The notes under the pieces are model-generated. The model searched no databases. It was given only the letters and a program-made list of their open reading frames with translations, and was not told where the DNA came from. A program made the translations under genes and the position numbers. DNA of 64,000 bases, taken from positions 1 to 64,000 of the forward strand of contig WYBB01000056.1 in NCBI GenBank assembly GCA_011526585.1. The letters are read 5' to 3'. Source of the stretch: Deltaproteobacteria bacterium. Lineage in GTDB: Bacteria; Myxococcota_A; UBA9042; PHBI01. Shown here one piece after another: positions 44,635 to 54,477 of the stretch (position 1 is its first letter; every line of letters starts with the position of its first letter).

Positions 44635-46131
44635 CTACTGGCACTTCCGGGTGCCGAGCAGCGCGTTGACCTGATCGAGCTTCTCGATGACGACCGGGTC
44701 CTTGGGATCGATGAGCTGCGCTTCCTTGAGGGTCGTGATCGCGCCCTGGCAGTCGCGCTGGCGCACGAGGTTGTCGGCGGTCAGGAGCAGCGTCGGCTTG
44801 GCGTCCTGGAGCTTGTGCAGCTCGTCCTGCGCCTCGGTGTAGTACACGCTGGCGTCGTCGATCTCGCGCAGGATCCGCGCCGCCTCGCCGCGCTTGAGCG
44901 CGTCGCGCAGGCGGCGCGCCTCTTCCAGGCGGGCCTTGTGCTTCTCCATCATCTGGATGTGGTTGAGCGAGCGCAGCGCCTCGGCGTTGGCCGGGTCGAG
45001 CTCGAGCACGGCGTTGAAGCGCCCGGTCGCGAGGTCCCAGCGCCGATCCTTCATGTAGTCGCGGCCGACCTGCAGGATCGCCTGGATCTCCTTGTGGCGC
45101 TTCTCGAGCTCCTGGGCCCGCTTGCGCGCGATCTCCTCGGCGCTGGGCGCGGGCGGCGTCGGGGCGCCGGCGCTCGTTGCGGGCGCGGTCGCCGCGGCGC
45201 CGGGCGGCGGCTCGTCCGCGCCGCCGAAGATCTCGTCCTTGAACGCGACCAGCACGATTGTCGCGATGAGCGCGACGAAGCCGATCACCAGCGTCCACAG
45301 GACCCACGAGGACCCGGAGCGCTTCGGCGCCTCCATGCTCCAGGCCTCTTCGAGCGTCGGCGGCTTCTTGTCCGCGCTGAGCCGCTCTTCGACGGGCAGC
45401 GGCGCCGAGACCGACCGCTCGCGCCGCGCCTCGCGCGCGGGCTCCCGCTCGCGGACCTGCTCACGCACGCGCTCGCGCTCACGTGGCGACGGGGACTTGC
45501 CGATGTTGGTCGCCTCCTGGTCGGGGATCTCGACCAGGAACTCGACGTTGCCCAGGCGCAGGATGTCGCGGTGGTGCAGGGTCGCGACCTCGATGCGCTC
45601 GTCGTTGACGAAGGTGCCGTTGGAGGACTTGAGGTCCTCGATCGTCAGCGCGCCGGAGCGCTCGACCGAGAGCTTGGTGTGGATGCGCGAGACCGACGGA
45701 TCGATGATCGTCAGCGTGCAGTCCTTGCCGCGGCCGATCAGGTTGACCTTGCGCTGCACGCGGAAGACCTGGTTGGTGAAGGCGAGGTTGCGCCCGGTGA
45801 GGCGGCACCAGGTGCGCTCCTCCTCGGGGCTCGCCTCGGTGTCGGACTCGATGTGCAGGTAGTAGTCGCCGACCTTGATCTGCGCCGAGCGCTGGATCTG
45901 ATAGACCTCGTGGATGCGCCGGCCGTTGACGAAGACGCCGTTGGACGAGGCGAGGTCCTCGATGTAGCAGCGCCCGTCGACGGTGTAGAGGCGCGCGTGA
46001 CGGCGCGAGACGTTGTCGGACGGCAGGATGATGTCCGAGGTGTGGGAGCGGCCGATGAAGAACTCGCCCTCCTCGAACGAGTACTCGTCGGCGATGCCGC
46101 CGTGCTTGTCCTCGATGATCAGCGTGAACAT
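44635..46131 (-). CDS. Tandem-FHA, single-TM, TPR protein
   Basis: A 498-residue protein. Two FHA domains come first: FFIGRSHTSDIILPSDNVSRRHARL with SSNGVFVNG (residues 1-95), and LIGRGKDCTLTIIDPSVSRIHTKL with SSNGTFVND (about 110-205). Both have the phosphothreonine-binding Arg, Ser, His and Asn. A basic RRER/REREP linker, one transmembrane helix (residues about 275-297) and a C-terminal TPR-like periplasmic region (about 340-490) follow. It starts 40 bp downstream of the other FHA gene and probably shares its transcript; together they may build a phospho-dependent envelope assembly complex. Confidence 0.87.
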   Translation of the reverse strand: MFTLIIEDKHGGIADEYSFEEGEFFIGRSHTSDIILPSDNVSRRHARLYTVDGRCYIEDLASSNGVFVNGRRIHEVYQIQRSAQIKVGDYYLHIESDTEASPEEERTWCRLTGRNLAFTNQVFRVQRKVNLIGRGKDCTLTIIDPSVSRIHTKLSVERSGALTIEDLKSSNGTFVNDERIEVATLHHRDILRLGNVEFLVEIPDQEATNIGKSPSPRERERVREQVREREPAREARRERSVSAPLPVEERLSADKKPPTLEEAWSMEAPKRSGSSWVLWTLVIGFVALIATIVLVAFKDEIFGGADEPPPGAAATAPATSAGAPTPPAPSAEEIARKRAQELEKRHKEIQAILQVGRDYMKDRRWDLATGRFNAVLELDPANAEALRSLNHIQMMEKHKARLEEARRLRDALKRGEAARILREIDDASVYYTEAQDELHKLQDAKPTLLLTADNLVRQRDCQGAITTLKEAQLIDPKDPVVIEKLDQVNALLGTRKCQ

Positions 46132-46171
46132 CCGCCGCTACCTTCCCCCTCTCCCTCCGTGTCGCGTGCGT

Positions 46172-48097
46172 TCAGCGTTTGCCGGGCGCCTTGAGCCCGA
46201 AGCCGTCCTTGGTGCTCTCGCAGTCTTGTACCTTGTCGACCCGCACGGTGCCATCGGCCTGCGTCCTGAGTGAGACCACGACGTCGACCGCCTCGCCGAC
46301 GAAAAGCGCGCCGCGCCCGGCGCTCGCCGGCACGTGGCCGACCTCGAGCAGGAGCGCGAGGCGTCGCAGCGCGCGATCGGGCTGCGGCTCGGGGCTCAGC
46401 GCGATGACGGGCTTGCCCAGGGCCAGGCAGGCCTCGACCCAGGCCGCGGCCGTCCCCGCGTCGAGCCGCTCGAAGAGCACGAGATCCGGCTCGAGCCCGA
46501 CGAGGTCGGCCCCGACGCCCAGGCTGCGTGAGGAAAGGCGCGCCTGGTTCCCGTGGGCCAGCGCGACCTCGCTGCGATCGCCGACCGCGACGACCCGCCG
46601 ATCGAGACCGATCTCGGAGCAGATCGCCGACGCCAGCGCCGAGCGCGGCCAGCCCGGGACCCCGCAGACGAGCACGTTGCGCCCGTCGGCGATCGCCAGC
46701 GTGAGCGCGTGCGCGTGCGCCTGGTCGATGAGCCCCTCCGCCACGAGGTCGGGCAGGAGCGGCACCTCGGCCGCCGCGCGCCGCCACACCACCAGCGGCT
46801 CCGGGCCGAGCCCGGCGCCGACCACGCGCACCACCGAGCCGTCGGGCAGCGTGACCTCCTCGCCGCCGACGATCTCCTCGGACTCGGGGATCCCCGCGAG
46901 GTTCATCAGCGTGCGCCGATATGAGCCGGCCGTCGCGAAGAGGCGCCCATTCGGCTCGTGCACACCCGCGCCGCGGTCGATGTAGACCGACTTGGGGCCG
47001 TTCATGTAGACCGCGAGCACCGTCGGGTCGGCCAGCGTGTCGGTCAGGGGCCCGAGGCCGACGAGCTCGCTCACGACGTCGGTCACCAGCGCCTCGCGCT
47101 CGGTCTCCTGCGCGATCTGCTGCGCGCCGATCGCCGCGTCGACCGCCTCCGCCGCGATGAGCTCGGCCTGCTCCACCGGGACCTTGTCGTGCGTCGCCTC
47201 GATGCGCTCGACGACCACCTGGATCGCGTGGTTCCACTCGGCCCACGGATCGGCCGTCGCCACGTCGCTCGTCGTCTCGGGCTCGGCGGGCGGCGGCGGC
47301 GGCGCCTGCGCGGCCTTCTTGAGGACCGCCGGCACCGCGACGCTCATCGTCGGCGGCTCCTCGGAGAACTTCGCCTGACGCGCGGCGGCGGCCTTGGGCG
47401 GCGCGGCCGGCTCACGCGGCTTGGCCTGGCCCGCGGCGCGCTGCGGCGCACCCGGCGCGGTCTCCTTGCGCGTCGCGACCGGCACGGGCGCCGGCACCGG
47501 CGGTGCGTCCTTGCGCGCGACCGGGGCCGCGGCAGCGCGCGGCGGGGGCGGCAGCTCCTCCTCGTCCGGCATCGCCATGATGGCGCGCGTGCGATCCTCC
47601 TCCTCGTCCTCGGGCGGCGGCGTCGGCGGCGCATGACGGGCCGGGGCGCGCCGCGGCTCGTCCATCGGGGGCGCGCCGGCGTCCATGCCCATGTCCGGGA
47701 TCGGCGCCTCGACCGCGGCGGTCGGACCGCGCGAGCTGCGCGGGCCCGCCTCGGGGGTGGCGCTGGCGGTGTAGGGCGCGGTCATGCGCTGCGAGGCGTG
47801 CTGCTCGGCCGGGCGCGACAGGCGGATCACGAAGTCGCCGATGTAGACCTTGTCCTCGTAGGTGAGGAGCTCGGGCGCGGTGATGCGGCGACCGTTGACG
47901 TAGGTGCCGTTGGTCGAGCGCAGGTCGACGATGACGACCTTGTCGTGCTTGTCGACCAGGCGCGCGTGACGCTTGGAGATGTTGGAGCGCGGCAACACGA
48001 TGTCGCTGCCGGTGGCACGGCCGATCGTGACCTCCTCCTTCTCGAAGATGAGTTGACGCTCTTCTCCGTTCTTCTCACGGATCGTCAACGCCAACAT
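46172..48097 (-). CDS. FHA protein with degenerate CpaF/TadA-like ATPase domain
   Basis: A 641-residue protein. Residues 5-95 are an FHA domain (VTIGRATGSDIVLPRSNISKRHARL, STNGTYVNGR). A disordered Ala/Pro linker spans about 100-280. Residues about 330-620 match the CpaF/TadA secretion-ATPase order: LGPLTDTLADPTVLAVYMNGPKSVYID, VTLPDGSVVRVVGAGL and NVLVCGVPG; but where the Walker A lysine-threonine should be (GxxGSGKT) the sequence is GVPGWPRS (479-486), and the catalytic Glu/Arg motifs further on are also absent. It is therefore likely a pseudo-ATPase. RBS AAGGAG before ATG 48097. It is 67 bp downstream of thiE and just upstream of the tandem-FHA gene. Confidence 0.85.
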   Translation of the reverse strand: MLALTIREKNGEERQLIFEKEEVTIGRATGSDIVLPRSNISKRHARLVDKHDKVVIVDLRSTNGTYVNGRRITAPELLTYEDKVYIGDFVIRLSRPAEQHASQRMTAPYTASATPEAGPRSSRGPTAAVEAPIPDMGMDAGAPPMDEPRRAPARHAPPTPPPEDEEEDRTRAIMAMPDEEELPPPPRAAAAPVARKDAPPVPAPVPVATRKETAPGAPQRAAGQAKPREPAAPPKAAAARQAKFSEEPPTMSVAVPAVLKKAAQAPPPPPAEPETTSDVATADPWAEWNHAIQVVVERIEATHDKVPVEQAELIAAEAVDAAIGAQQIAQETEREALVTDVVSELVGLGPLTDTLADPTVLAVYMNGPKSVYIDRGAGVHEPNGRLFATAGSYRRTLMNLAGIPESEEIVGGEEVTLPDGSVVRVVGAGLGPEPLVVWRRAAAEVPLLPDLVAEGLIDQAHAHALTLAIADGRNVLVCGVPGWPRSALASAICSEIGLDRRVVAVGDRSEVALAHGNQARLSSRSLGVGADLVGLEPDLVLFERLDAGTAAAWVEACLALGKPVIALSPEPQPDRALRRLALLLEVGHVPASAGRGALFVGEAVDVVVSLRTQADGTVRVDKVQDCESTKDGFGLKAPGKR

Positions 48098-48164
48098 CTC
48101 CTCGCTCCTTTGGCCCGAACGAGCCCTCCAAGTCGGCTGTTTGTCCGACGAGGGGCGGGTCTTG

Positions 48165-48821
48165 TCAACTCGCCCCCGGCTCCGGGGAGGCGTGGTCCCA
48201 GGCGGCGACGAGGCCCCGCGCGCGCACGGCCGGGTCGGGCGCGCCGAGCACGCCGCCGAGGGCGGCCACGCCCGCCGCACCCGCGTGTCGCAAGCCCGCG
48301 ACGAGGTCGGGCACGATGCCGCCGAGCGCGTAGACCGACAGCGCGAGACCGGCGACGGCGCGCGCGAAGCCGGCGACGCCGAGGGCCTCGGCGGCGAGCG
48401 GTTTGGAGTGTGGCGCTGCCACCGGCGAGAGCAGCGCGTAGTGGGCGCCCGCGTCCTCGGCGGCGAGGAGGCCCGGACGATCGTGGCACGAGCGGCCGAC
48501 GAGGAGCGTCGGCCAGGTCGCGCGCACGACGGCCGCGGGCAGGCCGTGCTCGGGCAGGTGCACCCCGTCGGCGCCGGCGGCGAGCGCGAGGTCGACGCGG
48601 GTCGAGACCAGGACCGGCGCACCGTGGGCGCGGCAGAGCGCGATGAGCTCGGCGAGGTGGGACAGGCGCGCGCGGGCCTCGGCCTCGCCGCGGTCGATCA
48701 CCATCACGCGGCCGCGCGGCAGGGCGGCGAGGACCTCGTTCAGCGCCGGGAGGAGGCGCGCCCCGAGCGTCGGCCGGTCGGCGACGAGGCACAGGGTGGG
48801 CCGGGACCCGTGCTCAGCCAA
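48165..48821 (-). CDS. Thiamine phosphate synthase-like protein (ThiE/TenI)
   Basis: A 218-residue (beta/alpha)8 protein: [17 protein letters not shown] carries the GxHL motif of ThiE, and [30 protein letters not shown] is the C-terminal phosphate-binding block. Sequence similarity and context with thiG/thiS argue for thiamine synthesis, but TenI-type aminopyrimidine aminohydrolase is also possible; the ThiE KDD motif was not confirmed. The start is a TTG at 48821, overlapping the thiG stop by 8 bp. FHA genes follow 67 bp downstream. Confidence 0.8.
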   Translation of the reverse strand: MAEHGSRPTLCLVADRPTLGARLLPALNEVLAALPRGRVMVIDRGEAEARARLSHLAELIALCRAHGAPVLVSTRVDLALAAGADGVHLPEHGLPAAVVRATWPTLLVGRSCHDRPGLLAAEDAGAHYALLSPVAAPHSKPLAAEALGVAGFARAVAGLALSVYALGGIVPDLVAGLRHAGAAGVAALGGVLGAPDPAVRARGLVAAWDHASPEPGAS

Positions 48822-49617
48822 TGAGGCCTTCGAGCGGGCTCGACGCGGTGGCGTAGAGCTTCATCGGGATGCGGCCGGCGCGGAAGGCGAGGCGCCCGGC
48901 GTCGACCGCCTGGCGCATGGCGTGGGCCATGAGCACCGGCTCCCTGGCGCCGGCGACGGCGGTGTTCATCAAGACCGCGTCGCAGCCGAGCTCCATCGCG
49001 CGGGCCGCGTCCGAGGCGGTGCCGACGCCGGCGTCGACGATGACCGGCACACCCATCGGCGCCATCGCCTCGACGATGAGGCGGATGGAGACCGGGTTGC
49101 GGATCCCGAGCCCACTGCCGATCGGCGCGCCCAGCGGCATCACCGCCGCGCAGCCGGCGTCGGCGAGCTTCTTACAGGCGATGAGATCGTCGGTGAGGTA
49201 GGGGAGCACGGTGAAGCCCTCGGCGATGAGGATCTTCGCGGCCTCGAGCGTCGCCTGGTTGTCGGGGAAGAGCGTCTTCGGGTCGGCGATGACCTCGATC
49301 TTGACGAGGTCGCCCATGCCGACCTCGCGCGCGAGCAGCGCCGTGCGCACCGCGTCGTCGACCGTCGTGCAGCCGGCGGTGTTCGGCAGGAGCGTGTAGC
49401 GCGCGAGGTCGACCTGCGCCCAGATCGAGTCCTCGGCGTTCCGGTCGAGGTTGACGCGTCGCACGGCGACCGTGACGATCTCGGCGCCGGTCGCCGCCAG
49501 CGCCTGGCGCGCCACCTCGGCCGAGGGGTACTTGCCGGTGCCGATGAGGAGGCGCGAGCGGTAGGTCTTGGCGCCCAGCCTGAGGGCGTCGTCACGGGTG
49601 GGGTCCTGGTCTTGCAT
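48814..49617 (-). CDS. thiG: Thiazole synthase
   Basis: A 267-residue enzyme forming the thiazole of thiamine from ThiS-thiocarboxylate, deoxyxylulose 5-phosphate and dehydroglycine. The family pattern includes [77 protein letters not shown] (the imine-forming Lys is in this strand) and [21 protein letters not shown]. The stop of thiS overlaps its ATG as TGATG, and the thiE-like gene starts before its stop. Confidence 0.95.
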   Translation of the reverse strand: MQDQDPTRDDALRLGAKTYRSRLLIGTGKYPSAEVARQALAATGAEIVTVAVRRVNLDRNAEDSIWAQVDLARYTLLPNTAGCTTVDDAVRTALLAREVGMGDLVKIEVIADPKTLFPDNQATLEAAKILIAEGFTVLPYLTDDLIACKKLADAGCAAVMPLGAPIGSGLGIRNPVSIRLIVEAMAPMGVPVIVDAGVGTASDAARAMELGCDAVLMNTAVAGAREPVLMAHAMRQAVDAGRLAFRAGRIPMKLYATASSPLEGLIG

Positions 49618-49817
49618 CAGCCGCCTCCGACGAAGTGCACGATCTCGACGACGTCGCCTTCGGCCAACGCGGCCTCGGGCCATTGGGCGCGGCGCACGAG
49701 CTTGCGGTTGACCTCGACCGCGACCCGCTCGTGACCGAGGCCGAGCGCCTCGACCAGCGTCGCCACCGTCGCGTTGTCGGCGACGTCCCTCTCTTCGCCA
49801 TTGACCTCGAGCCGCAT
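49617..49817 (-). CDS. thiS: Sulfur carrier protein ThiS
   Basis: A 66-residue ubiquitin-fold protein: [27 protein letters not shown] and EIVHFVGGG. The C-terminal Gly-Gly becomes the thiocarboxylate sulfur donor after adenylation by ThiF, which is not encoded in the window. It is the first gene of thiS-thiG-thiE and overlaps thiG by one base. Divergent mlaE begins 99 bp upstream. No TPP riboswitch pattern was found in that short gap. Confidence 0.94.
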   Translation of the reverse strand: MRLEVNGEERDVADNATVATLVEALGLGHERVAVEVNRKLVRRAQWPEAALAEGDVVEIVHFVGGG

Positions 49818-49916
49818 GGGCACCTCTTCGGCACCTCCATACCACCGGGCGGGGCGCCGGCGAAGCGCAATCTCGACACGGGTGCGGCCCGATCCAACAC
49901 CTGCTATGAAGAGCCG

Positions 49917-50684
49917 GTGAAGCCGGTCGAGGATCTCGGGAATTGGGCGCTCAAGCGGGTGGAGAACACCGGCTCGACCGCGCTCCTGGCCTGGGAGGGG
50001 CTCGTGCAGATCTTCCGCCCGCCCTTCCGCTGGCGCGTCTATCTGCAGCAGCTCGAGTTCGTCGGCGTCGGCTCGCTCTTGATCGTGCTCCTGACCGGCG
50101 CCTTCACCGGCATGGTCTTCGCCGTGCAGTCGGCCTACGCCTTCAGCCTGTTCAACGCCGAGGGCTACGTCGGCACCACCGTCGCGCTGGCGCTCACGCG
50201 CGAGCTCGCCCCGGTCCTGACCGGGCTCATGGTCACCGGGCGCGTCGGCTCGTCCATCGCCACCGAGATCGGCACCATGGGCGTCACCGAGCAGATCGAC
50301 GCCCTGCGCTCGATGGCCGTCAACCCGGTGCAATACCTCGTCTCGCCACGCATCTTCGCGGCGCTGACGATGATGCCCGTGCTGACGCTGCTCTTCTCGC
50401 TGGTCGGCATCGTAGGCGCCTGGCTCGTCGCCGTGGTCGGCCTCGGCCTCGACGAGGGCGTCTTCAAGCGCCGCATCGTCGACGTCATGGTGCCCTGGGA
50501 CGTGTGGAGCGGGCTCATCAAGGGGGCGGTCTTCGGGCTCGTCATCACCGCCATCGCCTGCCACGCCGGCTACAGCGCCTCGGGCGGGGCGCGCGGCGTC
50601 GGCATGGCGACGACCAAGGCCGTCGTCTACTCGTCGGTCGCCATCCTGATGGCCGACTACCTCATGACGGTCCTGATGTTCTGA
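49917..50684 (+). CDS. mlaE: MlaE-type ABC transporter permease
   Basis: A 255-residue inner-membrane permease with the MlaE pattern [46 protein letters not shown] and [26 protein letters not shown]. It is the membrane part of the Mla/MCE phospholipid transporter. The start is GTG 49917 with a GAAGAG site; the in-frame sequence upstream is not MlaE-like. The MCE gene follows after 111 bp; no mlaF ATPase gene is next to it. Confidence 0.94.
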   Translation: MKPVEDLGNWALKRVENTGSTALLAWEGLVQIFRPPFRWRVYLQQLEFVGVGSLLIVLLTGAFTGMVFAVQSAYAFSLFNAEGYVGTTVALALTRELAPVLTGLMVTGRVGSSIATEIGTMGVTEQIDALRSMAVNPVQYLVSPRIFAALTMMPVLTLLFSLVGIVGAWLVAVVGLGLDEGVFKRRIVDVMVPWDVWSGLIKGAVFGLVITAIACHAGYSASGGARGVGMATTKAVVYSSVAILMADYLMTVLMF

Positions 50685-50795
50685 CGAGGACTGCAGCGTG
50701 CGAGCGGGTGTCGAATTGCGCCGGCGATCGGGAGGCGGTAACGAGGTGTTGATGGCAGGTGTGCGCAAGACGCGGCGGCGACCCGGCGGGGCTTC

Positions 50796-52394
50796 ATGCT
50801 GAAGGCCAAGACGCCGCTGCTCGTCGGCCTGATGGTGCTCGCCGCCATCGGCGCGTTCATCTTCACGTTCGGCACGCTCGATCGCGGCATGGACATGGAC
50901 GAGGCCTACACCGTCTACGCGCGCTTCGACGATGCCTCCGGTCTCGCGCCCGGCTCGCGCATCACGCTGGCCGGCATCGAGGTCGGCGTGCTCGGCACGC
51001 CCGAGCTCGCCCCCGACGACCCGACGATGGCGCGCGTGCCGCTCATCATCCGCAAGGACGTCGTCCTCAAGAAGGGGATCTGGAGCGAGGCGAAGAAGAC
51101 CTGGGTCAACGGAGCCGCGGCGATCCGCCGCCAGTCGAGCCTCATCGGCGACTACGACGTCGCGCTCTCGCCGGGCCTCGACGGCGAGGTGATCCCGCCG
51201 GGCGGCGAGATCCCCAACGTCACCGGCGAGGTCGGCCTGCCAGCGGTGATCAAGACCCTCGAGGACTCGTCGGCGGTGATCTTCCCGGCGCTCGAGCGCA
51301 TCAGCGACGACATCGAGTCGATCACCGGCTCGCTGCGCGAGGCGATCGGCGACGAGGAGGGCACGAAGACGCTCGAGAAGATCCGCGGCGACGTCGAGAA
51401 GACCACCGACAACGTGCAGAAGCTCACCGCCGAGATGCGCAACTTCCTGTCGCAGCGCATCTACCCGCGCGGCGACAACCTCGAGCGCATCCTCGAGAAC
51501 CTCGAGCGCACCTCGAGCGAGCTCGCGCGCGCGTCGGTCAGCTCGACCGAGCGCCTCGACCAGATCCTCGAGCGCGTCGAGCGCGTGACGGTCTCCATCG
51601 GCAAGTTCGTCGACGAGCAGACCGCCGCGCCCGAGGACGCCAAGGACGGCACCATCGCCAAGACGCTGGCCGGGCTCGACAAGAGCATGGCCCTCATCGA
51701 GGGCAGCCTCGAGAACATCCGCGCCGTCACCGAGAACCTCGAGCAGGGGCGCGGCACCGTCGGGCGCCTGCTCACCGACGACAAGCTCATCAACGACATC
51801 GAGCGCGTCATCGGTGACGTCGAGGGCTTCACCTCGACCTTCTCGCGCACGCAGATCAAGGTGCAGTTCCGCGCCGACTACTACGTCGGCCGTAGCGCCT
51901 ACAAGTCGACGGTCGACTTCGCGCTGCACCCCGGGCCAGACAAGTACTACCTCTTCCAGCTCATCGACGATCCGATCGGCAAGGCGACGCGACGCCTGCG
52001 CGTCACCACCAGCAACGACCCGCGCCTGCCGCCCGTCCTGGTCGAGGAGATCAGCGAGACCAGCGGCGACTTCAAGTTCTCGGCGCAGTTCGCCAAGCGC
52101 TTCCACTTCCTGACCTTCCGCTACGGCATCACGGAGTCGACCGGCGGCCTGGGCATCGACGCCGACCTGCTCGACGACGCCCTGAGCTTCAAGCTCGACG
52201 CCTTCGAGTTCGGGCGCGACGAATATCCGCGCCTGCGCCTCATGGCGCAGTGGGAGTTCCTGAGCCACTTCTTCCTGTCGGCCGGCATCGACGACATGCT
52301 CAACGCGCCGGCGCGCGACTGGTTCGTCGGCCTGGGGATCCGCTTCGTCGACGAGGACATCAAGGGCGTCCTGCCGTTCACCCCGTCGCCGTAG
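50796..52394 (+). CDS. MCE-domain lipid-transport protein with C-terminal barrel-like region
   Basis: A 532-residue MlaD/MCE protein. One transmembrane helix (PLLVGLMVLAAIGAFIFTFGTL) precedes the MCE domain (YTVYARFDDASGLAPGSRITLAGIEVGVL, DVALSPGLDGEVIPPGGEIPN). A long coiled-coil region (about residues 190-340, LEKIRGDVEKTTDNVQKLTAEM, LEQGRGTVGRLL) follows. The last 180 residues are beta-rich (KVQFRADYYVGRSAYKSTVDFAL, GPDKYYLFQLI, HFFLSAGIDDML) and resemble the C-terminal barrel-like part seen in deltaproteobacterial MCE proteins, so it may bridge inner and outer membranes. It follows mlaE by 111 bp. Confidence 0.9.
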   Translation: MLKAKTPLLVGLMVLAAIGAFIFTFGTLDRGMDMDEAYTVYARFDDASGLAPGSRITLAGIEVGVLGTPELAPDDPTMARVPLIIRKDVVLKKGIWSEAKKTWVNGAAAIRRQSSLIGDYDVALSPGLDGEVIPPGGEIPNVTGEVGLPAVIKTLEDSSAVIFPALERISDDIESITGSLREAIGDEEGTKTLEKIRGDVEKTTDNVQKLTAEMRNFLSQRIYPRGDNLERILENLERTSSELARASVSSTERLDQILERVERVTVSIGKFVDEQTAAPEDAKDGTIAKTLAGLDKSMALIEGSLENIRAVTENLEQGRGTVGRLLTDDKLINDIERVIGDVEGFTSTFSRTQIKVQFRADYYVGRSAYKSTVDFALHPGPDKYYLFQLIDDPIGKATRRLRVTTSNDPRLPPVLVEEISETSGDFKFSAQFAKRFHFLTFRYGITESTGGLGIDADLLDDALSFKLDAFEFGRDEYPRLRLMAQWEFLSHFFLSAGIDDMLNAPARDWFVGLGIRFVDEDIKGVLPFTPSP

Positions 52395-52427
52395 CCAGAC
52401 GCGGTGAGATCGGTTAGGTGCAAGGGT

Positions 52428-53468
52428 ATGAAGCGCCTGATCGCCACGCTGCCGACGACCCTGCTCATGACCACCGTGCTCGCCGCGTGCGGCAAGAAGG
52501 AGCCGGCGCCCACGCCGCCCACCGCGCCGCCCCCCGCCGCCGAGGACGTCGCCGCCCCGAGCGCCGCCGACGCGTCGGAGCCCGGCGCGCCCGACGCGGC
52601 GCCCGACCCCGCCTGTCTCGCGCAGGAGACGGCGCGCGTGCTCGGCTCGATCGACCCGGACTTCGCGCGCCTCGACGGCGGCAAGGTCGTGCTCTGCGGC
52701 GCGACCCGCGAGACGCGCCACTGCGTGAGCCTCGATCTCGAGAGCGGCCAGCGCACCGCCAGCGAGCTCTCCGAGGACGACCTCGCGCACCTGCCGGCCT
52801 TCCCGCCCGGTCTCGACGAGGGGCTGGTCCGCGACGAGGCCCGCCCGGTGCTCAAGCTCTGCTCGGCCGAGGACGCGCGCTGCAAGGACCTGCACGTCGG
52901 CGAGGTGCTGGCCGCGCACTTCGACAAGGACAAGCGCCGGGTCGTCGTCACGTCCTTCGACAGCGGCAAGCTCAGCGCCGAGCTCTACGACGCGGCGACG
53001 CTCGCCGCGGTGAAGTCCCTGCCGATCGCCGAGCGCGCGGTGCCCGACTGCAGCTACGCCGCCTTCGTCGGCCAGCGCCTCCTCCTCTCGAGCGGCGCCT
53101 GCACCGGGGGCGGCAAGGCCTGGCTCGTCGACCCCGAGAGCGGCGAGACCGTCGCCGCCATCGGCGACGGCGACGTCTTCGTGCGCGACGGCCAGTTCAC
53201 CCAGGTGCAGGGCGACCTGTGGGCCTTCCGCGCCGCCTCGGGCAAGGCGGTCTACCTGCACGACGTCAGGAGCGGCGCGCGCGTCGCGACGGTCGACCTC
53301 GACCAGGCCGCCGACAACACCGCGTCCAAGGACGACGCGGCCTTCGTGCTCTCCGCGGGCGGGGCGCTGGTCCTCGTCGAGGCGCGCCCGCTCGTCGGCA
53401 CCGTCTATACGATCGATGTCAAGGACGGCTCGGTCACGCGGCGCCATGTGCCGCGGCCGTGTCCGTGA
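52428..53468 (+). CDS. Lipoprotein of unknown function
   Basis: A 346-residue protein with a canonical lipobox (LLMTTVLAAC, Cys22) and a Pro/Ala/Asp linker. The mature part contains several cysteines and short beta repeats (DGGKVVLCGATRETRHCVSLDLESGQR, DLHVGEVLAAHFDKDKRRVVVTSFDSGKL, RLLLSSGACTGGGKAWLVDPESGE), possibly a propeller. No family was recognised. It follows the MCE gene by 33 bp and may share its transcript, making it a candidate partner of that transport system. Confidence 0.78.
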   Translation: MKRLIATLPTTLLMTTVLAACGKKEPAPTPPTAPPPAAEDVAAPSAADASEPGAPDAAPDPACLAQETARVLGSIDPDFARLDGGKVVLCGATRETRHCVSLDLESGQRTASELSEDDLAHLPAFPPGLDEGLVRDEARPVLKLCSAEDARCKDLHVGEVLAAHFDKDKRRVVVTSFDSGKLSAELYDAATLAAVKSLPIAERAVPDCSYAAFVGQRLLLSSGACTGGGKAWLVDPESGETVAAIGDGDVFVRDGQFTQVQGDLWAFRAASGKAVYLHDVRSGARVATVDLDQAADNTASKDDAAFVLSAGGALVLVEARPLVGTVYTIDVKDGSVTRRHVPRPCP

Positions 53469-53789
53469 CCAGGCCAGGTCGCGACTCTGAGCACAGCGCC
53501 CACAAGTTGTGACTGGACTCGCGCCGGCTGCGCCGGTTGGCCCTTCGGCCCGTGACGCTTCGATGCGAGGCGGGGCGGCGGCCCTCATCGCCTCGCGCTC
53601 CACCCCTCCCGAGTCGGCTTCACTCCCTCGCAGTACACCTCCCCACACTCGATGGCCGCTGGTCGCCAACTTGGCGGGGAGCTCCAATGAGCGGCGACGT
53701 CTCGCACCTCACCCAGCGCGAAGCGCCCCCGACTCATCCTGCTTTGCGTTTCGCGGTAACGCCCGAGCGTCGTGCGCACTCCATCGGGT
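53469..53789. other. 321-bp intergenic region with small hairpins
   Basis: No supported gene. Features seen are a GCGAGGCG/CGCCTCGC inverted repeat (arms 53565-53572 and 53589-53596, 16-base loop) and a GGCCCTTCGGCC stem-loop near 53548. It separates the MCE-linked lipoprotein from folE; a T-run terminator was not found. Confidence 0.5.
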
Positions 53790-54422
53790 ATGCATACGCC
53801 CACTCATACCCGCCATGTCCCCAACGACGAGGTCCCACGCCTGCTCACCGGAGCGTACCAGCAGGTGCTGGCCGCGCTCGACCTCATGGGCTACCCCGTG
53901 ACGAGCGATCACAACTTCGCAGAGACGGCTGGCCGCGCGGCGCGGGCCTGCCTGGAGCTGATGCGCCCCGTCGCCGTGATCGAGGCCGAGCTCACCGACA
54001 TGCTCGAGCGCACCTTCCCGGCGCGTTACGATCAGATGGTGATCTCGAAAGACAACACCTGCTTCGGCATGTGCCCCCACCACCTCCTGCCCGTCATCTA
54101 TCGCATCTCGGTGGCGTACCTGCCCGCGTCACGCGTGCTGGGGATCTCGAAGCTCTCGCGCATGGTCCAACTTCTGGCCCGTCGTCCCGTGCTGCAGGAG
54201 GACCTCACCCACGAGCTCGCCATGACGCTGAGTGAGCGCCTGCAGACACGCGGCTCGGCCGCATACGTCGAGGGGCTGCACCTGTGCATGGCGGCCCGCG
54301 GCGCCGAGGCGCACGAGGCGCGCGTCGTGACGAGCGCTATGCTCGGGGCGTTTCGTGACTATCCCTCCACCCGGCAGGAGTTCCTCGACCTGTGTGTTCG
54401 AACCCAGGCGAGCCTGCTTTGA
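53790..54422 (+). CDS. folE: GTP cyclohydrolase I
   Basis: A 210-residue enzyme converting GTP to 7,8-dihydroneopterin triphosphate for folate or biopterin. Zinc and active-site residues are visible: CPHHLLP (Cys95, His97, His98), the substrate region GISKLSRMVQLLARRPVLQEDLT and HLCMAARG (Cys166). The N-terminal 80 residues diverge from E. coli FolE. An in-frame GTG at 53772 is an alternative start. It is 55 bp upstream of an ECF sigma gene on the same strand. Confidence 0.9.
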   Translation: MHTPTHTRHVPNDEVPRLLTGAYQQVLAALDLMGYPVTSDHNFAETAGRAARACLELMRPVAVIEAELTDMLERTFPARYDQMVISKDNTCFGMCPHHLLPVIYRISVAYLPASRVLGISKLSRMVQLLARRPVLQEDLTHELAMTLSERLQTRGSAAYVEGLHLCMAARGAEAHEARVVTSAMLGAFRDYPSTRQEFLDLCVRTQASLL

Positions 54423-54477
54423 GGGTTCGCAGGAAAAGCGCGCATGCCTGTAACGCCCGTCCCCGTCGCGCGCTCTG

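Noticed and set aside
49818..49916. Possible TPP riboswitch upstream of thiS
   Set aside because: The gap to divergent mlaE is 99 bp and lacks the conserved CUGAGA/thi-box pattern.
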